Shown here in pieces: positions 53,960-63,077 of a DNA stretch of 64,000 nt (positions within the stretch are counted from its first letter, which is position 1; every line of letters starts with the position of its first letter). The notes below the pieces were generated by a model. That model made no database searches and was not told the DNA's origin. It worked only from the letters and a program-made list of their open reading frames with translations. The position numbers and the translations under genes were made by a program. Origin of the DNA: Neiella litorisoli (lineage in GTDB: Bacteria; Pseudomonadota; Gammaproteobacteria; Enterobacterales; Neiellaceae); NCBI RefSeq assembly GCF_014773395.1, contig NZ_JACXAF010000026.1, forward strand, positions 1-64,000, given 5' to 3'.

Positions 53960-54577
53960 TTACTTGTACTTGACCGAGCAGCCGTAAGGCTTGGTCAGAG
54001 GCTGAGATACTGCTTTACCGGCAGCTAACTCATCCATGGCTTGGGTCAGGTAATTGGTTGCAGTGGCAATATCTGCCGGATCGGTCGATTTAATGCTGTC
54101 AATGGCGCCCGCGTATGCCAGTATGCCGTCGGGTTGAATGACATACATATGAGGCGTGGTTTTGGCTCCGTACTGCTTACCAACCTTGCCGTCAGGATCA
54201 AACAACACATGTGTCGGGGCCGCACCACGATCGGTCGTCAGCTTATTGGCTGCGGTCGCATCAACGTAACCTTGTTTGCCCGGTGCAGATGAAATAATCG
54301 ACAACCAAATTGCGCCTTGGCCAGTATATTTCTTTTGCAGACTTTGCATGTTGTCACTGCTGTAATGCTTTTTAACGAAAGGGCAGTCGTGATTGGTCCA
54401 TTCTAAAATGACATATTTACCCTGATAGTCACTTAATTTGACGGTCTCGCCAGCAGCGCTCGCTAGTGCAAAGTCGGGGGCTGCTTGATTGATTTTAACG
54501 GCTGCATGGACCGACATGCTCAAGCCCGCAACGGCGGCGGCAAGCAGCCATTGGGTAACTTTCTTTAACCTTGACAT
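53960..54577 (-). CDS. secreted thioredoxin-fold redoxin (AhpC/TSA-like)
   Basis: A 205-residue periplasmic redoxin with a signal peptide ending at VHA (residue 25). The fold starts with APDFALASAAGETVKLSDYQGKYVILEWTN. The reactive site is NHDCPFVKKHY near residue 66, with a single Cys instead of CxxC, as in the one-Cys peroxiredoxin-like redoxin family. A second Cys lies near the C-terminus (PYGCSVKYK). It is 51 bp downstream of the ScsB/DsbD-like reductase on the same strand, which is the likely electron donor. Substrate, perhaps peroxide or protein thiols, is unknown. Confidence 0.87.
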   Translation of the reverse strand: MSRLKKVTQWLLAAAVAGLSMSVHAAVKINQAAPDFALASAAGETVKLSDYQGKYVILEWTNHDCPFVKKHYSSDNMQSLQKKYTGQGAIWLSIISSAPGKQGYVDATAANKLTTDRGAAPTHVLFDPDGKVGKQYGAKTTPHMYVIQPDGILAYAGAIDSIKSTDPADIATATNYLTQAMDELAAGKAVSQPLTKPYGCSVKYK

Positions 54578-54628
54578 AGTTTGCTTTCCTTTGTTGTTTG
54601 GGTAGATAAATCTCTTCGTGACAAACGG

Positions 54629-56812
54629 TTACTGCCCTAAAAGATGCTGTTCAACGTATTCAGCCATGGTGCTTGGTGACAATATTTGAGGTAGCACTAA
54701 CGCCTCGCCATCTCGATTATAGAGCACGTACAGCGGCACCCCAGCATGGTTAAAACGATCCAAGTATTCGCTAATGGCGGCATCACGATGGGTCCAATCG
54801 CCCACCACATAATGAATGTTGTGATGCGTAAACAGCGCGGCGACTGACGCTTGGCTAAAGGTGACCCGCTCATTAACCTTGCAGGTTAGGCACCAGTCTG
54901 CCGTCATGTTAACGAAAACGGCTTGGCCTTGGTTCAGGTGCTGACTTAACAGTTGCGGCGAATAGGGCTGGCCGATGGCGCCGATACCCGCATCATCTGA
55001 TGCGGGTCGCTGAGTTACCAGTAAAGCCGAGGCCACTGCAACGAGCAATATGGCAATTGCTGATTTGCGGTAGTGGCGAAGCTTAAGCCACCAACAAAAA
55101 CTGAACAGCAGCAGTATCGCCAATACCAGCAATACCCAAGTTGGATCGTGTTGTTGCAGTAGCCACAGTAACCACAAGGCGGTGAGCAATAGTGGAAAGG
55201 CTAGCGCTTGTTTGAAGGTTTCCAGCCAAGGGCCCGGCTTCGGCATTTTGGCAATCAGTTTCGGTTGCAGCGTGAGGGCCAAAATCGGCATCGCTAAGCC
55301 CAGCCCAAGGGCCATTAAAATAGCAAACATACTGAATAGGGGAAGCGTCAATGCTACGCCCAAAGCCGGAGCCATTAACGGCGTCATGCAAGGGCTGGCG
55401 ACCACCACCGCTAAACAACCAGACAGCAGCGAGGCTAAACCATCACCGCGCGATAAACGCTCGCTACCAAGCGACATCCAACTGCCTGCAACTTCAAATG
55501 CACCGAGCAAACTGGCGGCCGTTAACACCATCAACACACTTAGCACGGCAAGAAAAGTTGGATCTTGTAACTGAAAGCCCCAACCGATGGCTGCGCCTGC
55601 TTGCTTCATCAGGGTTAATACCAGCGCGAGAATCGATAAGGATGCCAAAATCCCCGCGGCGTAAAGCATGCCGTGCAGGCGAGCTTGAGATGCGGCTTTG
55701 CCGGATAACTTAACCAGACTGAGGGCTTTTAACGACAGAACGGGAAACACGCAAGGCATTAAATTGAGCAACGCGCCACCGACAAAAGCCATCAGCATGA
55801 GCATGGCGAGTGACTGTTGCGCTTCATACGAAGCGGAATCAGCAGCAGACGGACTGGTCAATAACGTGCTCTGCTGAGCCTTGATTGCCAAACCCTGCAG
55901 TGAACCATCTGTCTTCGGTGCTGCCAGGACAATATCTGTGGCAGTCGGTAATTGGTAAAAGTAGTCACTGGTGGCAATGTCGGTTTGCCAGAATGTCTCG
56001 CCCTGATCGCTGGTCAGCTGTTGCCAAATTGGTTTCGCTGCTGCCGCAATCAGCTGCTCATCGGCCGAGAATAATTCAAGTGATGGCGATAAAGGCAGCG
56101 CATCATCCTCGCTAGGGATAAGCTGAAAACGGATCTGGTCGCTATCAGTAGGATGCAGGTTGAAGCGAAGTTGGCTCGAGTGAGCAAGACGCGGTAGCTG
56201 AGCTCGGGTGTGTGCGAATAAGTCGACAAAAGGGCTGAGAGTGGCTTGCTCGGCTAGCGGTACTGAGAGTTTGAACGTGCCATCACCGGGAATACAGCTT
56301 TCCTTGCAAACTAACCACGAAGCGCTCAGTTCAATAGTGATTTCATTTGCCGTTAAAGTGCTTGGCAATTCAACGGCGACCATCAATAGCGAGTCGTGGT
56401 AGTAGCCGAAGTTAGTGATGTCCGATATGACAATGCGTTGTGGTGTCGGCCAGTTGATGGCGCCCACTTGAAGCGCTGTTGATGAGTCGCCGTTGGCTTC
56501 GGTTGCGACAACGGTGAAACTAAGCTCCGTTGGGATGCCACTGTCGCCCGGATTTTTCCAGTAGGTATGCCAGTGGCTTTCCGGCCGCATCGCGAGACCA
56601 AGCCATTGTGTGGTGCCGGGCGCCCAAACTGAATGCTCGGCTACCAGCTCTACTTCAATATGGGGATGTTGTTGCGGCCCCGAGCTGTAGGCTTGGGCTG
56701 GCAGAGCCAAACTCAATAAACAACACAGTGCCAACAAATGTAGGGTTAATCGTTGCAATAACATCAACGCAGTTACCTGTTTTTGAACAGCAGACAAAGT
56801 GGCGCTGAGCAT
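54629..56812 (-). CDS. DsbD/ScsB-like transmembrane thiol-disulfide reductase
   Basis: A 727-residue reductase carrying electrons from cytoplasmic thioredoxin to the periplasm. After a signal peptide (about 20-42), an N-terminal immunoglobulin-like periplasmic domain of the DsbD-alpha type fills about 50-300, with a Cys pair in SWLVCKESCIPGD. About eight TM helices follow from 330 to 585, with the conserved LNLMPCVFPVLSLKAL and VVASPCMTPLMAPALG Cys regions. The C-terminal thioredoxin domain holds ADWCLTCKVNERV. The N-terminal domain suits the ScsB subtype better than classical DsbD. It is upstream of a redoxin gene, its likely partner. The frame offers later starts (for example M17); the longest is given. 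Confidence 0.92.
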   Translation of the reverse strand: MLSATLSAVQKQVTALMLLQRLTLHLLALCCLLSLALPAQAYSSGPQQHPHIEVELVAEHSVWAPGTTQWLGLAMRPESHWHTYWKNPGDSGIPTELSFTVVATEANGDSSTALQVGAINWPTPQRIVISDITNFGYYHDSLLMVAVELPSTLTANEITIELSASWLVCKESCIPGDGTFKLSVPLAEQATLSPFVDLFAHTRAQLPRLAHSSQLRFNLHPTDSDQIRFQLIPSEDDALPLSPSLELFSADEQLIAAAAKPIWQQLTSDQGETFWQTDIATSDYFYQLPTATDIVLAAPKTDGSLQGLAIKAQQSTLLTSPSAADSASYEAQQSLAMLMLMAFVGGALLNLMPCVFPVLSLKALSLVKLSGKAASQARLHGMLYAAGILASLSILALVLTLMKQAGAAIGWGFQLQDPTFLAVLSVLMVLTAASLLGAFEVAGSWMSLGSERLSRGDGLASLLSGCLAVVVASPCMTPLMAPALGVALTLPLFSMFAILMALGLGLAMPILALTLQPKLIAKMPKPGPWLETFKQALAFPLLLTALWLLWLLQQHDPTWVLLVLAILLLFSFCWWLKLRHYRKSAIAILLVAVASALLVTQRPASDDAGIGAIGQPYSPQLLSQHLNQGQAVFVNMTADWCLTCKVNERVTFSQASVAALFTHHNIHYVVGDWTHRDAAISEYLDRFNHAGVPLYVLYNRDGEALVLPQILSPSTMAEYVEQHLLGQ

Positions 56813-56910
56813 CCATTAAAACTCAGCACCCACACTGGCATACAACATAGCAATGTATCCGATCAATTACCAAGCTAGATAAACCATGAAAAACAAATGG
56901 TTAAGGAGTT

Positions 56911-57726
56911 CTAGTCGAATACAGTGACAACCTGCCGGCTAATTGCAACTAACTCGCCGTAACTATCGTAGATATCCGCTTCGGTATGGCCATAACCATC
57001 GGCTGCTTGCCGAGTGCTGGCCTGATAGGCAAACCAGTTATCCGGATTCATGGGGCGATGAGGGTGGATAAACTCCACATTCCAACTCATGGTGCTGGCG
57101 GGTGCAGGCCACTTGAGCATTTGCAGTATGGTTGGTGGCCAAGCATCGATTAGCGCAATTAAGTGGGCGTCGGTTAGCTTTGTTGGCGCTTTTTTAAAGC
57201 GCATCCAGCCGCCAACATGATGACTTTTGCGACCGGTAAACGGCCACCCGCCATCGCACTTGGCTAGATCCATATGACGCAAAAACTTAGGGGTAACTTT
57301 CGGAATTTGCGGGATGAAGTTGGCTTTTGCTGGCGCCATCATGTTGTGTTTACGCCGGTCTTGCACCGCAATCTTGGAGGGGCGGGCAACACCAAATGCC
57401 GCTTGGCACATGACCGCCGTGTTGCCGTCTTGAATGATTCGGGCGACTGCTTGCGTGGCATTGCGGCCTTCTCTGAGGATTTCCGCCTCAATAGTAAAGG
57501 GTTGCTCCGGGTAGATTGGCCCAATAAAACTGGTGTTAAACGAGCGAAGCATGCGCGGCGATGCTAACTGATTCTCGATTGCGCGGTAAGCCAATGAGGC
57601 TGACAAGCCACCAAATAAGGTTCTGCCCTGCGCCCAATCTCGGCTGACAGTCAAGGTCGCTGGTGTGTTGTCGCCTTGAGCATGACGTTGTTCATCGAGC
57701 TGGCTGAATAGTTGGTCTATGTGCAT
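56911..57726 (-). CDS. acyl-CoA thioesterase family protein (double hotdog)
   Basis: A 271-residue TesB-like thioesterase. The first hotdog has GRTLFGGLSASLAYRAI near 34-50 and RMLRSFNTSFIGPI, the family start. The second carries MSWNVEFIHPHRP near 215-227, then the tail ISRQVVTVFD. Such proteins hydrolyse medium- or long-chain acyl-CoA. No acyl-CoA metabolism genes are adjacent, but fadR lies 6 kb away. Specificity cannot be assigned. Confidence 0.88.
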   Translation of the reverse strand: MHIDQLFSQLDEQRHAQGDNTPATLTVSRDWAQGRTLFGGLSASLAYRAIENQLASPRMLRSFNTSFIGPIYPEQPFTIEAEILREGRNATQAVARIIQDGNTAVMCQAAFGVARPSKIAVQDRRKHNMMAPAKANFIPQIPKVTPKFLRHMDLAKCDGGWPFTGRKSHHVGGWMRFKKAPTKLTDAHLIALIDAWPPTILQMLKWPAPASTMSWNVEFIHPHRPMNPDNWFAYQASTRQAADGYGHTEADIYDSYGELVAISRQVVTVFD

Positions 57727-57866
57727 CTGATTGGTTTAACGAGCAAAACAGGATGACAACGGTAACAGTATAACTGGTCCGATGTCTAGATGGGCCACAT
57801 TACGGGTCCGTTTGTCACGGTAGATGAGAACACCTTGGAAGTTTTTTACCAATACGCCGTTCTTAT

Positions 57867-57924
57867 TAGGGTCTGTTGATCTTTTCTGTATGTTTTTGAG
57901 CGACTTTATGGTCAACAGACCCTA
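57867..57924. mobile_element. 58-bp short member of the MITE-like family
   Basis: Arms TAGGGTCTGTTGATC (57867-57881) and GGTCAACAGACCCTA (57910-57924) are inverted with one mismatch. The left arm and the bases after it (CTTTTCTGTATGTTTTTGAG) match the left end of the 270-bp element near 33.7 kb (CTTTGGGGTGTGTTTTTGCAG). It looks like an internally deleted copy. It lies 33 bp before the GGDEF-EAL gene and may form a hairpin in that leader. Confidence 0.7.
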
Positions 57925-57956
57925 GTCAACACGGAGCAGTATTCAAGGGGTAAAAC

Positions 57957-60239
57957 ATGATTGTCAGTTCCCAGCGTCTGAACTTAAAAGCAAATCTCAT
58001 TTATGGTTTTGTGCTGGCCATTGGCCTTGGTTTGTCGGCATATGTCTATTGGTCGGTGGATAGCCTGAGAGGTATTTCGACTCGGCTGGTCGACAATCAA
58101 TTACCCGTGCTACAGACCAGCAATAGTATCGATCACTTACTGGGCGAGCATGAACGCCTGCTGTATGAATACTATGCAACCGTTGATAGTGCGTTATATA
58201 GCAATGAAGCGTTAACGGTCGCAGAGCAATTGGCGTCCGCGTTGGATACGTTGGCGATGTATGCCGGTGAGCAACGGGTGATCCCAGTGCGGTTGCATCT
58301 GGCTGATATTGAGCGGATTGCCAGCCAACTCCACGACAATCTCAAAGAGCGGCCAATTGATTGGGATTTGGCACGTGCTCAACTGCGCCAGTTAAGTGAT
58401 GAGCGCCGCGACATTTTACCCTTACTCAGTCAACTCAATGCCATCATCACAGGCGAGGTCAACCAAGGCTATCAACAAAGCCAACAGGCTTTGGCGCAAA
58501 TGTTTGTTGCCGTGGTGATTTACGGCATAGCGGTGCTGCTGATGGCGATCGCATTGGGCCGCTATGTCAAACGCTATTTGTTATTGAGCGATAGCAATGC
58601 TCGGTTGGCTTTGTTTGCGGAGCGTAACCCTAATCCGGTATTGAGCCTTGGTGAGCGTGGCGAAGTGCTCTACCAGAATCCAGCGAGTGCTCAGGTGTTA
58701 CAACAATTTGATCAGGCCAATGATCCGCTGCAACTGCTGTCACCCGATTTGGGACAACAACTGTTTGATGCCCGAAATAATCCACTGGATAACCATCGTC
58801 ATGAGCATCAGCTGGCCGATCGCTATTTTAGCTACGAGATCCACTGGCTTGCCGATATGGCTGCGTTCGATATTCACGTCAAAGATATTTCCAAGCAAAA
58901 GCGGGCTCAAATGCAATTGATGGATCGCGCTTACCGTAATGATCAGTCCGGCTTGTTTAACCGCTTGCGATTCAATGACGATATCAATCGCGCGATGAGC
59001 AATTCCCAAGGGATTAGTTTGGTGTTGATTGAAGTGGCGCAAATGGGCCAATTGCAGGGACATTATGGCCTCAACGGCGCCAGTGCTTGCATCGAAGGCG
59101 TGACGCAAGCCTTGATAGAGCAGTTCGATTCGGCCCAACAAGCGGTGCCACTAGAGGCGACTTTGTATCACATCGCTGATGGCAGCTTTGCAGTATTGGC
59201 GGCTCATTTAACTGCCGCGCCGGAATTACAATTTCTGGTCAAACACATTGCCAGCCGCTTCCAAGCACCCGTGCCAACGGCGTTGGGACAAATGCGGATA
59301 CAGGTGCAACTGGGCATTACCGAGCATGCGCCGCAACGCCGGACAGGGCACGACTTATTGCTCGATGCCAAAATTGCTGCCGATCAAGCGTTGCGTAAAG
59401 GTGGCGACACCATTAGCTATTTCGATATTGATGTGGGCCAAGCCCACGCCCGCCGAGCCGATCTTGCGCTCAAGTTAGAACAAGCCATCGATAAACAGCA
59501 ACTCAGCCTTTACATGCAGCCACAGATGGCAATATCCGATGGCTCCCTCAAAGGAGCCGAAGCATTATTGCGTTGGCAATGTGATGGCGAATTTATCTCC
59601 CCAGCAGAATTTATTCCTGTCGCTGAGCAAACGGGCTTGATCCTAGCCATTGGCGATTGGGTGCTGGAACAGGCCTGCATGATGACCGCTGAGTATCGCC
59701 GCTTAGGCTTAGTGGACTTGGTGGTCGCCATTAATATTTCGCCACGACAGTTTTTACAAAGTGACTTTAGCGCTCGGGTTGAGCAGCTATTAAACCAATA
59801 CCAAATTCCAGCTTCGGCGATTGAGTTGGAAATCACCGAAAGCACCATTATGGATAATGAGCACGCCGGTATATTGGTACTCAACCAACTCAAAGAGCTG
59901 GGGGTTTCTTTGGCTATTGATGACTTTGGTACCGGGTACTCTTCACTAGCCTATCTCAAGCAGTTTCCGGTCAATAAGCTTAAAATTGATCGCAGTTTTA
60001 TTCGTAATATTGAGCACAACCTTGATGATCAGGCCATCGTCCTAAGCTTGTGTCAGATGGCCCGCAACCTCAAATTATCAGTGCTGGCGGAGGGCATCGA
60101 AACGCAAGCGCAATTGGACATGTTGGCACAATTTGATTGTGATGCCATACAGGGCTTTTGGTACAGCCGGCCGCTTGCGCATCCGGATTTTATTCGCTTC
60201 ACTGAGCCGTCGAGAATCGCTGAGCCGTTACACGATTAA
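57957..60239 (+). CDS. membrane-bound GGDEF-EAL cyclic-di-GMP phosphodiesterase
   Basis: A 760-residue protein. TM1 is near 14-32, a helical periplasmic sensor occupies 33-180, and TM2 lies near 183-203. A PAS-like domain occupies about 220-320 and a GGDEF domain about 325-490. The GGDEF signature is degenerate (ADGSF), so it should not make c-di-GMP. The EAL domain has intact motifs: EALLRW near 534, NISPRQFL, ELEITESTI, IDDFGTGYSSL and LAEGIET, so it should be an active phosphodiesterase. Its stop overlaps by 4 nt the stop of the convergent, split diguanylate cyclase. The two may work on a common local c-di-GMP pool. Confidence 0.94.
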   Translation: MIVSSQRLNLKANLIYGFVLAIGLGLSAYVYWSVDSLRGISTRLVDNQLPVLQTSNSIDHLLGEHERLLYEYYATVDSALYSNEALTVAEQLASALDTLAMYAGEQRVIPVRLHLADIERIASQLHDNLKERPIDWDLARAQLRQLSDERRDILPLLSQLNAIITGEVNQGYQQSQQALAQMFVAVVIYGIAVLLMAIALGRYVKRYLLLSDSNARLALFAERNPNPVLSLGERGEVLYQNPASAQVLQQFDQANDPLQLLSPDLGQQLFDARNNPLDNHRHEHQLADRYFSYEIHWLADMAAFDIHVKDISKQKRAQMQLMDRAYRNDQSGLFNRLRFNDDINRAMSNSQGISLVLIEVAQMGQLQGHYGLNGASACIEGVTQALIEQFDSAQQAVPLEATLYHIADGSFAVLAAHLTAAPELQFLVKHIASRFQAPVPTALGQMRIQVQLGITEHAPQRRTGHDLLLDAKIAADQALRKGGDTISYFDIDVGQAHARRADLALKLEQAIDKQQLSLYMQPQMAISDGSLKGAEALLRWQCDGEFISPAEFIPVAEQTGLILAIGDWVLEQACMMTAEYRRLGLVDLVVAINISPRQFLQSDFSARVEQLLNQYQIPASAIELEITESTIMDNEHAGILVLNQLKELGVSLAIDDFGTGYSSLAYLKQFPVNKLKIDRSFIRNIEHNLDDQAIVLSLCQMARNLKLSVLAEGIETQAQLDMLAQFDCDAIQGFWYSRPLAHPDFIRFTEPSRIAEPLHD

Positions 60240-60748
60240 TGTTTTTCAACCTCATAATGAACGCGATTTCGGCCATTGGCTTTGGCTGCGTAGAGGTTTT
60301 TATCGGCGCGCTCAATGGCTACTTCTATTGGGGTCGATAGCTTATTGATACTAATACCGATAGACACGGTGACTTGCTTGCTCGGCTCTAATTCAAAGTT
60401 GTGCTCGCTAATCATCAAGCGGATCTTTTCGGCAACTTTGAGGGCTTGCTCGAGATTGGTCCCCGGGCAGAGCAGGATGAATTCCTCACCGCCCCAGCGA
60501 CCAAAGCCATCCTGATTTCGGATCATGGATTTGAGGTTTTTCGCTAGTTGTTGCAATACTCGGTCACCATCTGAATGGCCATATTGGTCATTAATCTGCT
60601 TAAAGTGATCGACGTCGAACAGCAACAGTGAGTAGATTTTTGAGTATTTATCTTGCTGTTGATAGCGGCTGAAAAAGTTCAATACGCCGCGACGGTTTAG
60701 TACTTCAGTTAGTTGATCGAGTTGTGAGCTTTGTTTCAGTTCATATGC
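60236..60748 (-). pseudogene. GGDEF part of a diguanylate cyclase separated by an in-frame TAG
   Basis: From 60748 down to the TAA at 60236 the frame is open and encodes a GGDEF domain: LDQLTEVLNRRGVLNFF, LFDVDHFKQINDQYGHSDGD, then the active-site GRWGGEEF near the middle, and a C-terminal AADKNLYAAKANGRNRV-like helix. It is in the same frame as the upstream membrane gene (60749-61519) and separated from it only by a TAG at 60749-60751. No good start or ribosome site lies after the TAG: the first start-like codon is TTG at 60682, which would cut off the first helix. It is most likely the severed catalytic half of one 427-codon gene. The GGEEF itself is intact. Confidence 0.85.
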
Positions 60749-61519
60749 CTAGTGGGTCAATTTTTGAATCGCCGTGGCTTTGTCTTTAAACCGTTCTACC
60801 AACACCACCATGACGCCGGACACCAGAATAAAGGCCCAGCCGATAATAATGTAAAGGTATAGCTGCTCGCGGCTAATATAGGTTCCGCGCAGGGTTAACT
60901 GATTGATTCGAAGATGCTCGACGGCGCCATCAACTGACGACTTGAGCTCAATACCCATGGCAATCACGTTGTCAATGTCAGTGTGGCGGGCATGTCGCGG
61001 CAGGTGTTTTTCGAGTACCCACCAGTCGGCCACTTTGATTTCGTCCATTTTGACCACGATCGGTTCATGTAGCTCTTCAACGGGCAGATCGACCATGTTG
61101 TACTTAAGGCTATTAAAATCGTCGTTTTTCGAATAAGCGGCGCCGAAATTGCGAAAATATAACCGAAGCTCTTGGCTTGGTCCTTGGTAGTCGACATCGA
61201 TCAGCATGTCCTGAAAGATGCTTAAATCTTTACCCACATTTGGCTGTTCAGCGAAATAGACTTGCATAATGCAATAAGGGTGAGGCGATTGGGTTGAAAA
61301 TTGGCATTCCATGGCCTGTTTCTCGTTTTCATCGAGCCAGCGCGCTTCACTGTTGCCGCCAATCAGTTGATCGGACTGCACTTCGAGGCGGTAACTTTCG
61401 CCGGGAATCAGTTGTTCACTGAACTGAAAACGTTCGGGATAACCAGCCATTAGTGCGACAGTGGTGAGCATGGCTAGCAAGAGTAGGGCAAGAAATCGGT
61501 TGGAACGAAATAAAGGCAT
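60749..61519 (-). CDS. membrane sensor half of a split diguanylate cyclase
   Basis: A 256-residue protein with a TM helix at about 8-26, a periplasmic beta-rich domain at about 30-218, and a second TM helix at about 220-240 (YLYIIIGWAFILVSGVMVVLV). It ends AIQKLTH at a TAG. The periplasmic domain resembles carbohydrate-binding-like sandwich sensors but is not named. The reading frame continues without break after the TAG into the linker and GGDEF domain, so the intact gene would run 61519 to 60236 as a typical inner-membrane sensor cyclase. Alone, this half has no output domain. Confidence 0.85.
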   Translation of the reverse strand: MPLFRSNRFLALLLLAMLTTVALMAGYPERFQFSEQLIPGESYRLEVQSDQLIGGNSEARWLDENEKQAMECQFSTQSPHPYCIMQVYFAEQPNVGKDLSIFQDMLIDVDYQGPSQELRLYFRNFGAAYSKNDDFNSLKYNMVDLPVEELHEPIVVKMDEIKVADWWVLEKHLPRHARHTDIDNVIAMGIELKSSVDGAVEHLRINQLTLRGTYISREQLYLYIIIGWAFILVSGVMVVLVERFKDKATAIQKLTH

Positions 61520-61711
61520 TTTTAAAACAATTAACTCTGAGTAACTACTGCATAACGCAGTGGGTCTGTTGTTTTATACCTCCGTGTACACATTAACTTG
61601 CATTCATCATACGTGATTTTTCTGGCTTAAATGGTTAAATGATCGTTAGCCAGATCTGGTTTTTTAGTTAATTGTTGGCAATGGAACGAGGAAAGGCGAG
61701 CAAGTGGGGCG

Positions 61712-61984
61712 CTATAGCAAGGTTTGTGAGCCGCCGTTTGGGTTGTGGGATGAGGTGGTGGATGCGTCCTCGGCCTGTTTCTTTTGTGCCCGTTTGCGAC
61801 GTTGCTCACACAACCTCAACACGTAGAGCTTTTGCGCATCATCAAACTGTTGCCAACTAAAGCGCTCTTCTCGCTTACGAAAACAACCAATGCAATAACC
61901 TCGTTCGCCAGTTTGGCAAATGCCTTGGCACGGATTGGGAACATCAAACAGGTGGAGCTGGTCGTGATTTTTTTTCGCGCTCAT
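61712..61984 (-). CDS. DUF1289 family protein
   Basis: A 90-residue protein with the DUF1289 motif: PNPCQGICQTGERGYCIGC, four Cys likely binding a metal, followed by FRKREERFSWQQF. The tail is basic and then low in complexity. A GTG four codons upstream (61996) is also possible; the ATG is preferred but has no clear ribosome site. Function of the family is unknown. Confidence 0.82.
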   Translation of the reverse strand: MSAKKNHDQLHLFDVPNPCQGICQTGERGYCIGCFRKREERFSWQQFDDAQKLYVLRLCEQRRKRAQKKQAEDASTTSSHNPNGGSQTLL

Positions 61985-62062
61985 GGTGTTCGGCACTAAT
62001 TATTGTCGTTGCAGTCTAACCAGCTGGGATCGGAGCATCAAGCGAAAGCTTGCGGGGGTAAG

Positions 62063-62086
62063 AAAAAAGCGGGGCTGCGCCCCGCT
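62063..62086 (-). terminator. intrinsic terminator of the amino-acid-binding protein gene
   Basis: On the minus strand, stem AGCGGGGC/GCCCCGCT with a 3-nt loop is followed by six T, about 10 bp after the stop codon. Confidence 0.92.
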
Positions 62087-62095
62087 AGTCAACAA

Positions 62096-62917
62096 TTAAG
62101 GCAGTTGGGCAAGCCATTCGCCGTTATCAAACCACTTGCTGCGAAGCTTGGTCATTAAACCGACGCGCTCGTAAGACACCATGAAATTGCGCACTAGGTT
62201 GAAAAAGTGCAAATCGCCATGGGGCAGGGCAACGCCAATGGGTTCCATTGACAGCGGTCGTTGCAGTGTCACAAAGTCATCGTTGGGATTACGTAATACG
62301 GCGAGCTTGCAAATGGCCATGTCGGCAAATAGCGCATCGACTTTTCGTTCTCGGATCAGCTTAATGGCCTCTTCATAATTGTTCACGCCAACAATTTCCG
62401 CTTTCGGAATATTTAGCTGTACCAAGGTCTTACTGGTTGAGCTTTTCAGTGCCGCGACTTTAATTCCTAAGCGATTAAAACCGCCATCCTGCTCAAGCTG
62501 TGCCATGCGCTCGCTGGTGGCTAACAATGATTTACCTGACACCATGTAAGGCTCAACAAAACTCACTTGCTTAGAGCGTTGGGAGGTGATCGACATGCCT
62601 GAAATGATCATGTCGGCGCGACCTGCTTGCACGGCACTAATGAGCTCCGGAAATGGCACCTTAATGATCTCCAGTTCGACATTCATGGCATTCGCCAGTG
62701 CTTGAGCCAAATCGACATCGTAGCCAATGAACATGCCACTGCGGCTGACGACATTAAATGGTGGTTGATCGCCGGTCATGGCAACCTTAACCACACCTCG
62801 GTCCAATACTCGATCGAGAATGGGACTCTCGGCATTGGCTTTGGTGACCACGAGCACCGGTAAGGCGATGATAAAAACTAAGATGAGTCGGCGAATAAAG
62901 TTAACGGTTGCAGCCAT
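62096..62917 (-). CDS. periplasmic amino-acid-binding-like protein (SBP family 3)
   Basis: A 273-residue periplasmic binding protein of family 3, with a signal peptide ending at ANA (about residue 29). GVVKVAMTGDQPPFN and FIGYDVDLAQALANAM are typical ligand-lobe segments, followed by AGRADMIISGMSITSQRSKQVSFVEPY. The second lobe has KVDALFADMAICKL. No permease or ATPase gene is adjacent, so it may feed a distant ABC transporter or serve in sensing. Ligand, probably an amino acid, is not determined. Confidence 0.9.
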   Translation of the reverse strand: MAATVNFIRRLILVFIIALPVLVVTKANAESPILDRVLDRGVVKVAMTGDQPPFNVVSRSGMFIGYDVDLAQALANAMNVELEIIKVPFPELISAVQAGRADMIISGMSITSQRSKQVSFVEPYMVSGKSLLATSERMAQLEQDGGFNRLGIKVAALKSSTSKTLVQLNIPKAEIVGVNNYEEAIKLIRERKVDALFADMAICKLAVLRNPNDDFVTLQRPLSMEPIGVALPHGDLHFFNLVRNFMVSYERVGLMTKLRSKWFDNGEWLAQLP

Positions 62918-63042
62918 TGTGTTCTCTCCTTGGGGCAGCGCAAAAATAAATAATGTTGAAACTCAATGAATTTTCGAGTGAATTCGATGCATTAACTTAT
63001 AGACGGTTTACGCCAGAGTGTTGGATATTCTTTTGATGGTGG

Positions 63043-63071
63043 TTGGCACATGCGGCGCAATCACATATCAT
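63043..63071 (+). promoter_or_regulatory. thrS sigma-70 promoter
   Basis: The -35 TTGGCA (63043-63048) and -10 TATCAT (63066-63071) are each one mismatch from consensus with a 17-bp spacer. Transcription should start near 63078, exactly where the first leader hairpin begins. This gives a leader of about 128 nt before the thrS ATG. Confidence 0.7.
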
Positions 63072-63077
63072 TGCTCG

